Shown here piece by piece: positions 22,591 to 30,847 of a stretch of 36,012 nt of DNA. Both the position numbers and the translations under genes were made by a program. The stretch covers positions 1 to 36,012 of the forward strand of contig JASMKV010000113.1 of assembly GCA_030749035.1 (NCBI GenBank), read 5' to 3'. How positions within the stretch are numbered: the first letter of the stretch is position 1; every line of letters starts with the position of its first letter. Origin of the DNA: Myxococcota bacterium. GTDB taxonomy: Bacteria; Myxococcota; XYA12-FULL-58-9; JASMKV01. The notes below the pieces were generated by a model. That model ran no database searches. It had not been told where the DNA came from and worked only from the letters and a program-made list of their open reading frames with translations.

Positions 22591-25315
22591 TGGATAGTCC
22601 GCAACATTTCTTGAATTTCTTTCCACTGCCGCAGGGACAAGGGTCGTTTCGTCCAACTTTTTTCTCTGTTCTTCGAACGGTTTTGGGCTTTTCTTTCGCT
22701 GGAGCACCCATGCGCATTTGCTGCGCTTCACGCTGCCGACGGGCTTCGAGTCGGGCTTGATAGTCCTCTTCGGTTGAATGGGTGATCACGACACGAAACA
22801 CTTTTTGCAGCACATCGCCACCGATGGCCGCCATCATGTTTGCAAAAAGATTAAAGCCTTCTTTCTTATATTCTTGCTTTGGATCTTTTTGTGCATAGCC
22901 GCGCAAGGAAATACCTTCTCGCAAATGGTCCATTTCACGAAGGTGATCCTTCCAGAGATTATCAATGGTTTGTAAGTAGATAATTCGAGAGATCGTTAAA
23001 AAAGGTTCTTCCTGGTAAAGTTCAATTTTATTCGCGATGCCTTTTTCGATGCCGGCAAAGAGCCGATTTTCTAAGTCTTCTTGGGCGATGTCATCTAGAT
23101 TTTCCAGATCGGCATGCAAGTCGAATTGTTCGCTAAAAAATTCTTCTAAGCCATCAAGATCCCAATCCTCGAGATGAGATTTTGCAGGGCACGTTCGCGC
23201 GACAATATTGATAATCGCCTCTTCTGAGATGTCGTAAATCATCTCACGCATTGTCTTGAGCTGCGCACCAATGACATCACGGCGCAGCTTGTAGAGTGAT
23301 TTTCTTTGCTCATTCATGACATCGTCATATTCAAGCAGATTTTTTCGAATATCGAAGTTATGCCCTTCAACACGTTTTTGGGCATTTTCGATTGAACGAT
23401 TCACCCAAGGGTGCTCAATCACTTCACCATCTTGCATACCCATACGGGTCATCAGACCCTGGATACGTTCTCCACCAAAGATCCGCATGAGATCATCTTC
23501 GAGAGAAAGATAAAAAACCGAACTTCCCGGATCGCCTTGGCGACCAGCCCGGCCACGAAGTTGATTGTCAATTCTGCGCGATTCGTGTCTTTCGGTGCCA
23601 AGGATATGCAAGCCACCTGCGTCAAGGACTTCTTGTTTTTCTTGTTCGCATTTCTTTTTTAACGATTCCAGAGTTTGCAAGAAAAGTGATTCATTCTCTT
23701 CAGGATCGACCTCCAGCCGGGCCAGGAAATCAGGATTACCACCCAAAAGAATATCTGTACCTCGACCCGCCATATTGGTTGCGATGGTGACTGAACCTTT
23801 TGCGCCAGCCTGTGCTACAATTTCAGCTTCCCGCTCGTGATATTTGGCATTCAAAACATTATGATGAATTTTAAGCCGTTTGAGGTGCTTTGAGAGCACT
23901 TCACTTTTTTCAACACTTGTTGTTCCGACCAAAACCGGCTGTCCATGGGTGGTGCGGTCTTGAATTTCTTCGGCAATGGCTTGGAATTTCTCCATTTCAG
24001 TGCGGTACACCAAGTCATGATTGTCATCTCGGACAATCGGTTTATTGGTGGGGACCACGACAACTTCAAGATCGTAAATTTTTGAAAATTCTTCCGCCTC
24101 TGTTTCGGCTGTTCCAGTCATGCCGGCGAGTTTGAGAAACATACGGAAATAGTTTTGATAGGTGATGGTCGCCAGCGTTTGATTTTCATTTTCAATCTTC
24201 ACGCCTTCTTTGGCCTCAATGGCTTGATGCAGCCCGTCTGACCAGCGCCTGCCATCCATGACGCGACCAGTAAACTCATCGATAATCTTCACTTTGCCTT
24301 GATCGATCATATAATCGACATCGCGTTTAAAGGTGGTGTGGGCACGTAGGCCCTGATTGACATGGTGTAAGATTTCAATGTGTTCGGGGTTATAGAGGTT
24401 ATCGATAGCCAGACGTTGCTCTACGCTGTGTATTCCTCTCTCGGTGAGTACGACAGAACGGGATTTTTCATCGATGGTATAATCTTCTTCCCGCTTAAGC
24501 CCTGGAATAATCGTATTGATACGACCGTATTTTTCGGTCGATTCTTCAGACGGCCCACTGATGATCAAAGGTGTTCGTGCTTCATCAATGAGGATGGAGT
24601 CAACTTCATCGACAATGGCAAAGTGGAGTCCTCGTTGAACATATTCGTCCAAGGATAACTTCATGTTATCGCGCAAATAATCGAAGCCAAATTCGCTGTT
24701 TGTGCCGTAGGTGATGGGTTCAAGATAAGCTTTTTTGCGATCCACATCGCTGATCCCATGGACAATGGCGCCAACACCCATGCCCAGAAAATTATAAATT
24801 TGTCCCATCCACTCTGCATCACGCGAGGCCAAATATTCGTTCACGGTCACAACGTGTGCGCCGCGCCCGGTAAGCGCGTTGAGGTAAACAGGTAAAGTGG
24901 CCACCAAAGTTTTACCTTCACCGGTTTTCATTTCGGCAATTTTGCCATCGTTCAAAACCATGCCACCTATCATTTGCACATCGAAATGGCGCATGCCTAA
25001 AGTTCGACGCGCGGCTTCACGAACAACCGCGAAGGCTTCAGGCATGATGGGCCCGAGTGCTTTGTCGACAAGCTTGCGATCGGCTTTGATGCTTTCAGGT
25101 GTACCTTCGGTCACTTTCAGACTGGGATCGCCACCGCATTCCGCATAAGCGCGATCAAAACGTTCTTTAAATTCATTGGTTTTTGCCGATAGGGCATGAT
25201 CGGGTAAAGCTTTGAGTGGCCCTTCAAATTGGTTGATGAGCGCAATTTTCTCCTGCAAACGACTTAATTCACGTTCATTTTTGGTCGGTATGAATGTATT
25301 CCACCAGGCTGCCAT
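22574..25315 (-). CDS. secA: Protein translocase ATPase SecA
   Basis: Protein of 913 residues, normal length. SecA drives preproteins through SecYEG. The sequence shows Walker A in [15 protein letters not shown] (near residue 105), [20 protein letters not shown], the DEAD-like [20 protein letters not shown], the helicase motifs [16 protein letters not shown] and [20 protein letters not shown], and the C-terminal zinc-binding [19 protein letters not shown] at 25315 is preferred (MAAWWNTF) with AGGGGAA about nine bases upstream; an in-frame GTG/ATG further upstream would add seven residues. It is divergent from dapD across 100 bases and leads the reverse block. Confidence 0.97.
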   Translation of the reverse strand: MAAWWNTFIPTKNERELSRLQEKIALINQFEGPLKALPDHALSAKTNEFKERFDRAYAECGGDPSLKVTEGTPESIKADRKLVDKALGPIMPEAFAVVREAARRTLGMRHFDVQMIGGMVLNDGKIAEMKTGEGKTLVATLPVYLNALTGRGAHVVTVNEYLASRDAEWMGQIYNFLGMGVGAIVHGISDVDRKKAYLEPITYGTNSEFGFDYLRDNMKLSLDEYVQRGLHFAIVDEVDSILIDEARTPLIISGPSEESTEKYGRINTIIPGLKREEDYTIDEKSRSVVLTERGIHSVEQRLAIDNLYNPEHIEILHHVNQGLRAHTTFKRDVDYMIDQGKVKIIDEFTGRVMDGRRWSDGLHQAIEAKEGVKIENENQTLATITYQNYFRMFLKLAGMTGTAETEAEEFSKIYDLEVVVVPTNKPIVRDDNHDLVYRTEMEKFQAIAEEIQDRTTHGQPVLVGTTSVEKSEVLSKHLKRLKIHHNVLNAKYHEREAEIVAQAGAKGSVTIATNMAGRGTDILLGGNPDFLARLEVDPEENESLFLQTLESLKKKCEQEKQEVLDAGGLHILGTERHESRRIDNQLRGRAGRQGDPGSSVFYLSLEDDLMRIFGGERIQGLMTRMGMQDGEVIEHPWVNRSIENAQKRVEGHNFDIRKNLLEYDDVMNEQRKSLYKLRRDVIGAQLKTMREMIYDISEEAIINIVARTCPAKSHLEDWDLDGLEEFFSEQFDLHADLENLDDIAQEDLENRLFAGIEKGIANKIELYQEEPFLTISRIIYLQTIDNLWKDHLREMDHLREGISLRGYAQKDPKQEYKKEGFNLFANMMAAIGGDVLQKVFRVVITHSTEEDYQARLEARRQREAQQMRMGAPAKEKPKTVRRTEKKVGRNDPCPCGSGKKFKKCCGLSNDLHP

Positions 25316-25415
25316 AATACTCGCTTCCCCTCTCACGGTCTGGACGCAACTTAGGCATTAAGGAAGCTGCGGTCAAGGGTTGAAGCCTTTCTTCTATTGT
25401 TGTTAAAAGGGTATT

Positions 25416-26243
25416 ATGAGTGACATAAATCAGCAAGAATTAGAAGAAACGATAACCAAGGCCTATACCGATTCGAGCTATCGAGACGATATGGTTAAAG
25501 ATGCAGTTGCAGCGACCATCGGACTGCTTGATCGGGGTGAATGCCGTGTGGCCGAGAAGATTGATGGGACTTGGCTGACCCATGCCTGGCTTAAACAGGC
25601 TATTTTACTCTATTTTGAGCTTGCTCAGATGGAAGTCATTGAAATGGGGCCTTTCGTTTTTCATGACAAAATCCCTTTGAAGCGTGATTTGAAGGCTCAG
25701 GGTGTGCGGGTGGTGCCCCCGGGAACGATACGGTATGGCGCCCATGTCGAAAAAGGTGCCGTGGTGATGCCAGGCTACGTGAATATTGGCGCTTATGTTG
25801 GGGCAGGGAGCATGGTCGATACCTGGGCGACTGTGGGCTCTTGCGCCCAAATTGGTTCTGGTGTCCATTTATCCGGTGGCGTGGGCATCGGTGGTGTCCT
25901 TGAGCCGCCACAGGCGGCCCCCGTGATTGTCGAAGACGGCGCATTTATTGGTTCGCGTTGTATTGTTGTTGAAGGCGTACATATTGGGCAAGAGGCAGTC
26001 TTGGGCGCGGGGGTGACTTTAACGGCCTCTACCCCCATTATTGACGTACGTGGCAGTGAAGAAAAGGTACTTAAAGGTGCTGTGCCGCCACGCTGCGTTG
26101 TGGTGCCAGGGACACGCGTGAAGGAATTCCCCGCCGGCGCATACAATATGCCCTGCGCGCTGTTGATCGGTGAACGGCAAGCGAGCACCGATAAAAAGAC
26201 TTCTCTGAATGATGTTTTAAGAACTTTTGCCCTACAGGTGTAG
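25416..26243 (+). CDS. dapD: Tetrahydrodipicolinate N-succinyltransferase DapD
   Basis: Protein of 275 residues, the standard length. DapD succinylates tetrahydrodipicolinate in the lysine/meso-diaminopimelate pathway. It shows the helical N-terminal domain and then the left-handed beta-helix of hexapeptide repeats (VGAGSMVDTWATVGSCAQIG, HLSGGVGIGGVLEPPQAAPV, IVVEGVHIGQEAVLGAGV), followed by the C-terminal YNMPCALLIG. ATG at 25416 has AAGGG seven bases upstream. It stands alone between divergent secA and convergent lolA, with 16 bases to the lolA stop. This indicates the succinylase branch of DAP synthesis. Confidence 0.96.
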   Translation: MSDINQQELEETITKAYTDSSYRDDMVKDAVAATIGLLDRGECRVAEKIDGTWLTHAWLKQAILLYFELAQMEVIEMGPFVFHDKIPLKRDLKAQGVRVVPPGTIRYGAHVEKGAVVMPGYVNIGAYVGAGSMVDTWATVGSCAQIGSGVHLSGGVGIGGVLEPPQAAPVIVEDGAFIGSRCIVVEGVHIGQEAVLGAGVTLTASTPIIDVRGSEEKVLKGAVPPRCVVVPGTRVKEFPAGAYNMPCALLIGERQASTDKKTSLNDVLRTFALQV

Positions 26244-26259
26244 TGCTCTTGTGGGTTTT

Positions 26260-26919
26260 CTAAGGTTTTTCTGTGGCGCTTTCGGGTTGTGATTGGGCAC
26301 GAAGAACATTGACCCCTTCGGGGATGGTGAAATCGAAAATATCATTTTTTAGGGATTTCACTTTCTTAAATTTTTTGAACTCATAAACGGTTGCGTTGCC
26401 TAAAGGGTCGAGCAGCTTGGATTGCTTGACCAAAAATTTTTCAGCATCGATGTGCAGTTCAACGCTTTGCACACCGCTTAAGGCTTCTTTCGGGCTAAGC
26501 TCCAAAACAATCACGCCATCTTTTGCGGTGGCCGGTGTGATTTTCGTAAGTGAGAAGTGCTTTTCTAATTGGCCCTGGCCCCAAAGTGCGCCCAGGGTTT
26601 GTGCCAATGGGCTGCCGGCAAAGTTCTCAAAGAGTGTGACTTGAGCAAAGTCCGGCTCATAAAAATAAGCGTGGGTACCATTAAAAATAAAATCTTTGCG
26701 CACCGGATCACGATAGACCCAGCGGACTTTACCATTATTGGAAAGATATATTTCACCCTGCTCAGAACGTTTGGTGCCGCGCAATGCGTCTGTGTAGCTT
26801 TGCTGGAAATGCACTTGCGCATCGCCAAGATTCTTATAGCCATGGGTAATTTTTGTAAAAATGTCCGTGTCGCCATTGCTGGCGCTAAGGCTAAGGACCA
26901 ATATGAGTGCTGTGCACAT
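26260..26919 (-). CDS. lolA: Outer-membrane lipoprotein carrier protein LolA
   Basis: Protein of 219 residues. LolA carries lipoproteins across the periplasm to the outer membrane. Visible features are a very short hydrophobic leader (MCTALILVLSLSASNG) without the usual basic residue, then QVHFQQSYTDALRGTKRSEQ, GEIYLSNNGKVRWVYRDPVR (the conserved KPG/RWxY region), and AYFYEPDFAQVTL and VELHIDAEKFLVKQSKLLDP. The fold is an unclosed beta-barrel. ATG at 26919 has only a distant AAGG, and no better in-frame start is seen upstream before a TAA. It lies 84 bases after ftsK, which commonly neighbours lolA. Confidence 0.9.
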   Translation of the reverse strand: MCTALILVLSLSASNGDTDIFTKITHGYKNLGDAQVHFQQSYTDALRGTKRSEQGEIYLSNNGKVRWVYRDPVRKDFIFNGTHAYFYEPDFAQVTLFENFAGSPLAQTLGALWGQGQLEKHFSLTKITPATAKDGVIVLELSPKEALSGVQSVELHIDAEKFLVKQSKLLDPLGNATVYEFKKFKKVKSLKNDIFDFTIPEGVNVLRAQSQPESATEKP

Positions 26920-27003
26920 GCTGGAGGTTATGCCTTATTTCCATAGAGATCGCCAGCCGGCAGTATCTCCTCTAAGTGCCTGGAAAGAAAGTGTTCTTTG
27001 GCG

Positions 27004-29751
27004 CTAGACCGAAGGTTGGATAAGGACTGTCCGGGGTTTGGCACCATCGGCAGGTCCAACCACACCCTCTCTTTCAAGGGTTTCGACCAGCCGGGCGGCA
27101 CGGTTATAGCCGATGCGCAGTCGTCGTTGAATCATTGAAATCGATGCCTGTTGTGTTTCTAAGACAATATTTAAAGCTTGATCATACATTTCATCCCGAT
27201 CCTCATCGGTTTCGCCGCTTTCCTGTTCTTCTTCGGCGACGGTGAGGATATCTTCGTTGTATTGTGGGGCGCCTTGCGACTTAATGAATTGTACGGTTTT
27301 TTCTATTTCCTCATCGCTGACGAAAGCACCGTGCACGCGTGTGATACCACCCGCACCGGGTGAGAGGTAAAGCATATCCCCGCGACCCAATAAATGTTCG
27401 GCACCATTGGTATCAATGATGGTACGGGAGTCATGCTTAGAGGCGACTTGAAAGGCGATTCGGGTTGGAAAGTTGGCTTTGATCACACCGGTCAAAACAT
27501 CGACCGATGGCCGTTGGGTGGCGAGAATCAAATGAATGCCAGCGGCGCGGGCCATTTGTGCGAGGCGCATGATGGACGATTCCACTTCACGCGACGCGAC
27601 CATCATCAAGTCGGCCAATTCGTCGACGATGATAACAATATAGGGCATTTTTTCGCAGCGCCTGGGGGCGTCTTCTGGATTTTTGGGATCGATGACCAAA
27701 GAGCGCCCAGCATCTTGAGCATCTTTAACTTTCTTATTGTAGCTGGCGATATTGCGAACACCGGTGGCGGATAAAATTTCGTAGCGTTGTTCCATTTCAC
27801 GCACGGCCCAGCGCAAAGCAATGGAAGCTTTTTTCGGATCGGTGACCACGGGCAGAAGCAGATGTGGAATGCCATCATAGACCGACAACTCGAGCATTTT
27901 AGGATCGACCATAAGCATGCGTACATCTTCTGGAGACGAGTTATAGAGAATACTCATGATCATCGAGTTGATGGAGACACTTTTACCGGCACCGGTTGCG
28001 CCAGCAACGAGCAGGTGAGGCATTTTGGTCAGATCTGCGGAATAAGCATTCCCCTCAATGTCTTTGCCCAGCGCCAAAGGCAGGGATGCACCACTGGCAC
28101 GAAACTTTTTATGGGTGATGATCTCTTTAATGAAAACACTTTCACGGCCCTCATTGGGAATTTCGATCCCAACAGCGCCCTTGCCTGGGATGGGCGCAAC
28201 AATACGAACGCGCAGGGCTTCCATGGTCATGGCCAGGTCATCAGCGAGTCCTGCAATTTTGGAGACTTTAATGCCGGCACCGGGAACAAATTCATACATG
28301 GTGACCACTGGCCCTGGACGAATTTCCCGAACTTGCCCATGAATGCCGTAGTTTTTCAGTGCCTTGGTCAGTTTTTCAGCGTTATCCTGAAGGATTTGAG
28401 GATCGATATTAGAGCGCTCGACTGCTGAAAAATCCAATAATGTGGCCGGTGGTAATTCATAATCTTTGGCTTCAATCGAGATTTTTTCTTTGGCGGCGGT
28501 TTCAATCGCATCTTGATCGATATCGGAAACAACATCGACAATCTGTGGCTGTTGGTTGTCTTTCGATTTTTTCTTTGATTCTGTGACAGGCGCAAGGATT
28601 GTGGCAGGATCGAGCTTTGTGGGCTCTGGAATTTCTGCCGGTTCTTGTGGCTCACTTTGTTGCAGGGGAGGTGGTGTTTGCGCTGGCGCCTCGTCTTCGA
28701 TGGGCAAGGAGCGTTGAATGGGTTTTTCAGGCTTTTTAAGCTCTGCCACAGGCGGATGTGTTTCTGTGGGGGCGGCACTTGGAGTCGCTGTCTCTAAGGG
28801 AAGATCTTGGGTGATGATGGCGGGCTTGGTTGGTGTTTCGGTGACAGGTTCTTCCAAAGATGCCTTTTCCTCTTTGCGTTGCAGCATCTTTTCGAGTTGA
28901 TCGAGTTTTTTCTGAGTTTGTCTTTCTTTGCGAAGTTTTTCCCGTGAGGCACTTTTTTCCGCCATGCCTCGGGCCATATCCTGAGCCCGGTTCATGGTAC
29001 GCTCACTAAAATTATCTTCGCTCTCAACGGCAGATTTATTTTTTTCGAGCCAATCATCGACATTCGCACTGCGTTTTGCGGCCATTTCTGCACGATACTC
29101 AAGCAGGTGCCGCTGCCTTTCTTTGAGGAGGTGCCCAAAGCCTTTGATGACAATGCCAATGCGCTTGAGGATCTGAGTAGAGTGGAGACCCATGCCACTT
29201 AAGATACCATCGGTGGTAATGGCCAGGGCGAGCAGCAGCAAGCCGCCCGAAATGATGGCCGCACCAATACCGGCAAATTGTTGCAGGAGGTATTGGCCGA
29301 TAAGATTGCCGATTAAGCCGCCGGCTGGAAAAGTTTCAGCTTTATCGAGAAAAAGCAAATGCGCAAAGGCACCCGAAGTTGGGACCAGTAAGGAGAGACC
29401 CAAAGTCTCGCGGGCCCCGGGAAGAATACGTTTGGAGCCGAAAGAGCGCCAACTGGCGAGAATAAGTCCAAGCCCAAAGGCATAGGCGCCGACGCCAAAA
29501 ATTTGCAGCAAGAGATCGGCCCAATAGGCCCCGGCGGGCCCGATCCAATTGTGAACTTGGGTTGAACCACTGGTGTTGAGTGAGGTGTCGACAGCGCTGT
29601 AGCTGGTCAGCGATAGGACGGTTAAAAGGCCGATACAGCCCAAAATAATGCAAAGTGCTTCATTGGGGAGGCCGAGGGCAGCAGTTTGTTCAGGTGCTTT
29701 GCGGCTTTGTCGGGAATTGCCGAATGAACTTTTTTTCCTGCGATTAGACAT
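27004..29751 (-). CDS. ftsK: DNA translocase FtsK
   Basis: Protein of 915 residues. FtsK pumps DNA at the septum and activates chromosome-dimer resolution. The N-terminus has four membrane helices within the first 200 residues. A long Pro/Glu-rich linker follows (about 290-415, PPPLQQSEPQEPAEIPEPTK). The motor has Walker A VAGATGAGKSVSIN (near residue 585), Walker B VIIVDELADLMM and RPSVDVLTGVIKANFPTRIA. The C-terminus is a winged-helix gamma domain (ISMIQRRLRIGYNRAARLVE) that reads KOPS sites. ATG at 29751 (MSNRRKKS) is preferred; a longer reading from 29790 adds 13 residues without support. Confidence 0.96.
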   Translation of the reverse strand: MSNRRKKSSFGNSRQSRKAPEQTAALGLPNEALCIILGCIGLLTVLSLTSYSAVDTSLNTSGSTQVHNWIGPAGAYWADLLLQIFGVGAYAFGLGLILASWRSFGSKRILPGARETLGLSLLVPTSGAFAHLLFLDKAETFPAGGLIGNLIGQYLLQQFAGIGAAIISGGLLLLALAITTDGILSGMGLHSTQILKRIGIVIKGFGHLLKERQRHLLEYRAEMAAKRSANVDDWLEKNKSAVESEDNFSERTMNRAQDMARGMAEKSASREKLRKERQTQKKLDQLEKMLQRKEEKASLEEPVTETPTKPAIITQDLPLETATPSAAPTETHPPVAELKKPEKPIQRSLPIEDEAPAQTPPPLQQSEPQEPAEIPEPTKLDPATILAPVTESKKKSKDNQQPQIVDVVSDIDQDAIETAAKEKISIEAKDYELPPATLLDFSAVERSNIDPQILQDNAEKLTKALKNYGIHGQVREIRPGPVVTMYEFVPGAGIKVSKIAGLADDLAMTMEALRVRIVAPIPGKGAVGIEIPNEGRESVFIKEIITHKKFRASGASLPLALGKDIEGNAYSADLTKMPHLLVAGATGAGKSVSINSMIMSILYNSSPEDVRMLMVDPKMLELSVYDGIPHLLLPVVTDPKKASIALRWAVREMEQRYEILSATGVRNIASYNKKVKDAQDAGRSLVIDPKNPEDAPRRCEKMPYIVIIVDELADLMMVASREVESSIMRLAQMARAAGIHLILATQRPSVDVLTGVIKANFPTRIAFQVASKHDSRTIIDTNGAEHLLGRGDMLYLSPGAGGITRVHGAFVSDEEIEKTVQFIKSQGAPQYNEDILTVAEEEQESGETDEDRDEMYDQALNIVLETQQASISMIQRRLRIGYNRAARLVETLEREGVVGPADGAKPRTVLIQPSV

Positions 29752-29793
29752 GTTTACGCACCAATCTGGATCATTGCATTGAAGGTGCACGCT

Positions 29794-29821
29794 TTTTTAA
29801 GCTGCCCACAAGCAAGGTCAA
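29794..29821 (-). promoter_or_regulatory. Second candidate ftsK promoter (proximal)
   Basis: Reverse-strand TTGACC (29821-29816), a 16-base spacer and TAAAAA (29799-29794). It lies about 45 bases before ftsK and is weaker than the distal candidate at 29863-29891. Confidence 0.28.
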
Positions 29822-29862
29822 TCAAAATATTTAAAAATGAGCTACGTCTCTTCGTTGTGCTG

Positions 29863-29891
29863 ATATTAGGCCGCGAAAGCTTGGTGGTCAA
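29863..29891 (-). promoter_or_regulatory. Candidate ftsK promoter (distal)
   Basis: Reverse-strand TTGACC (29891-29886, five of six), a 17-base spacer and TAATAT (29868-29863, four of six) in the 263-base region between ftsK and the forward gene at 30015. It would give a leader of about 105 bases. Confidence 0.42.
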
Positions 29892-29895
29892 AAAA

Positions 29896-29917
29896 TTTGG
29901 CAAAATAGTTTTGCAAA
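29896..29917. repeat. Imperfect AT-rich inverted repeat in the ftsK upstream region
   Basis: TTTGGCAAAA (29896-29905) and TTTTGCAAA (29909-29917) pair around TAG with one bulged base; a run of ten A overlaps and follows it to 29924. It adjoins the -35 of the distal ftsK promoter candidate. It could be an operator, or a weak terminator for leftward transcription, since T's follow it on the reverse strand. Confidence 0.3.
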
Positions 29918-29959
29918 AAAAAAATCTCTCTTGTGGCGGCCCTGTGAGGGGTTGGGGGC

Positions 29960-29989
29960 TTGACCAGGTACCCCGCAAGGGCTTATAGA
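29960..29989 (+). promoter_or_regulatory. Candidate promoter for the 82-residue gene and DUF1844 gene
   Basis: TTGACC (29960-29965, five of six), an 18-base spacer and TATAGA (29984-29989, four of six), 25 bases before the ATG at 30015. This is the only good sigma70-like site for the forward pair in the intergenic region. Confidence 0.45.
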
Positions 29990-30014
29990 GCGCCCACCAA
30001 AGAGAGGTCGGAGC

Positions 30015-30263
30015 ATGAAAAACGCAGATAATGATTATAAATTTGATACTCGGTTACAGGAACGCCATTTGCGTCAAGGGGTTATTTCAAGCAGTGATTT
30101 AGAGCAGCATTTGGAAGCTTTACCCGATATGACTGAAGAATCTGAATCTTTAGGTCTTGATGTCGATCTGAATATCGAATCGCCTGAGGCGCAAGCCAAT
30201 GAAGCCGAAGCTCCAGCAAGTGGACCGGTTTTGGTCAGTGCGGTTGAACCAGAAGCACAATAA
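30015..30263 (+). CDS. Hypothetical small acidic protein
   Basis: Protein of 82 residues, no family recognised. It is strongly acidic and ends in an Ala/Glu/Pro-rich tail (EAPASGPVLVSAVEPEAQ), so probably mostly disordered. The N-terminal half (FDTRLQERHLRQGVISSSDL and LEQHLEALPDMTEESE) resembles small proteins that begin with an LxxRHLxRGxI-type helix. ATG at 30015 has GAGAGG about seven bases upstream. It precedes the DUF1844 gene by 11 bases, so the two are very likely one operon. Confidence 0.65.
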   Translation: MKNADNDYKFDTRLQERHLRQGVISSSDLEQHLEALPDMTEESESLGLDVDLNIESPEAQANEAEAPASGPVLVSAVEPEAQ

Positions 30264-30274
30264 GTCTTTTCATA

Positions 30275-30697
30275 ATGAGTGAACACGAAGAGCAAGATTC
30301 TTCACGAATTAAAGTTGTGGATCGCCGTCGATTTGATGCGGATGGAGTGGCACGTGACGATCGGGTCGAGCCAGAACCACCAGCGGTGGAGAGTGTGCCC
30401 AACGAGCCGGCCCTACGCGCTGAGTCGACACCAGAAGAAGCCCCGACAGAAGTTGCTGGGGGCATGGATTTTATGACCTTTGTGGCATCGCTGGCCACCA
30501 ACGCCATGGCCGCCATGGGGGTTTTACCCGACGCGGAAAAACACGGTATGCCGAAAAACCGCGAGCTGGCCCATGAGTATATTGAGATTTTGGCGATGCT
30601 TCATGAAAAAACCCAAGGCAACTTAAATCCGCAAGAAGAAGCCGGTATGCAGCGCATCTTAAGTGAATTACGCATGGCTTACGTCCAAACCTCTTAG
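30275..30697 (+). CDS. DUF1844 domain protein
   Basis: Protein of 140 residues. Residues 1-60 are polar and disordered with a basic patch (KVVDRRRFDADG). From about residue 65 the DUF1844 pattern is clear: MDFMTFVASLATNAMAAMGV, then NRELAHEYIEILAMLHEKTQ, GNLNPQEEAGMQRILSELRM and a final AYVQTS. The family has no established function and is common in deltaproteobacteria and Acidobacteria. The start ATG 30275 follows the 82-residue gene by 11 bases without a strong ribosome site. Confidence 0.85.
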   Translation: MSEHEEQDSSRIKVVDRRRFDADGVARDDRVEPEPPAVESVPNEPALRAESTPEEAPTEVAGGMDFMTFVASLATNAMAAMGVLPDAEKHGMPKNRELAHEYIEILAMLHEKTQGNLNPQEEAGMQRILSELRMAYVQTS

Positions 30698-30793
30698 TCT
30701 TAAATATCCTTTAAAGTTAAGCCCTTAGACCTAAGACCGTTTTTTTGTGGATCGGTGAGGCCATCTTTTACGACAAATAACTTGCGGCCTGAT

Positions 30794-30822
30794 TTGAAAG
30801 ACTTAAGTTAATAGAGCAAAAT
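30794..30822 (+). promoter_or_regulatory. Candidate clpB promoter
   Basis: TTGAAA (30794-30799, five of six), a 17-base spacer and CAAAAT (30817-30822, four of six), 26 bases before the clpB start. No CIRCE element and no good sigma32 -10 (CCCCAT-like) is seen, so heat-shock control is not visible here. Confidence 0.4.
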
Positions 30823-30847
30823 CATAGATGAATATGCGGAGATTATG

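Noticed and set aside
22591-22731. N-terminal extension of the HD phosphohydrolase by 47 residues
   Set aside because: It overlaps the secA zinc-finger coding region, and the family typically starts at the DPIHG segment; the Lys/Arg-rich extension is the shadow of the secA tail.
27787-28428. Open frame of 213 codons on the forward strand opposite ftsK
   Set aside because: It lies entirely within ftsK, has no ribosome site or recognisable domain, and its composition (many His, Asn, Arg) is that of an antisense reading of a coding gene.
29779-29988. 69-codon open frame in the ftsK upstream region
   Set aside because: No Shine-Dalgarno, runs through the promoter candidates and the ten-A run, and has no recognisable features.
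30717-30751. Possible terminator after the DUF1844 gene (CTTAG/CTAAG followed by a T-run at about 30741-30747)
   Set aside because: The stem is only about five base pairs with a two-base loop; too weak to call despite the T-run.
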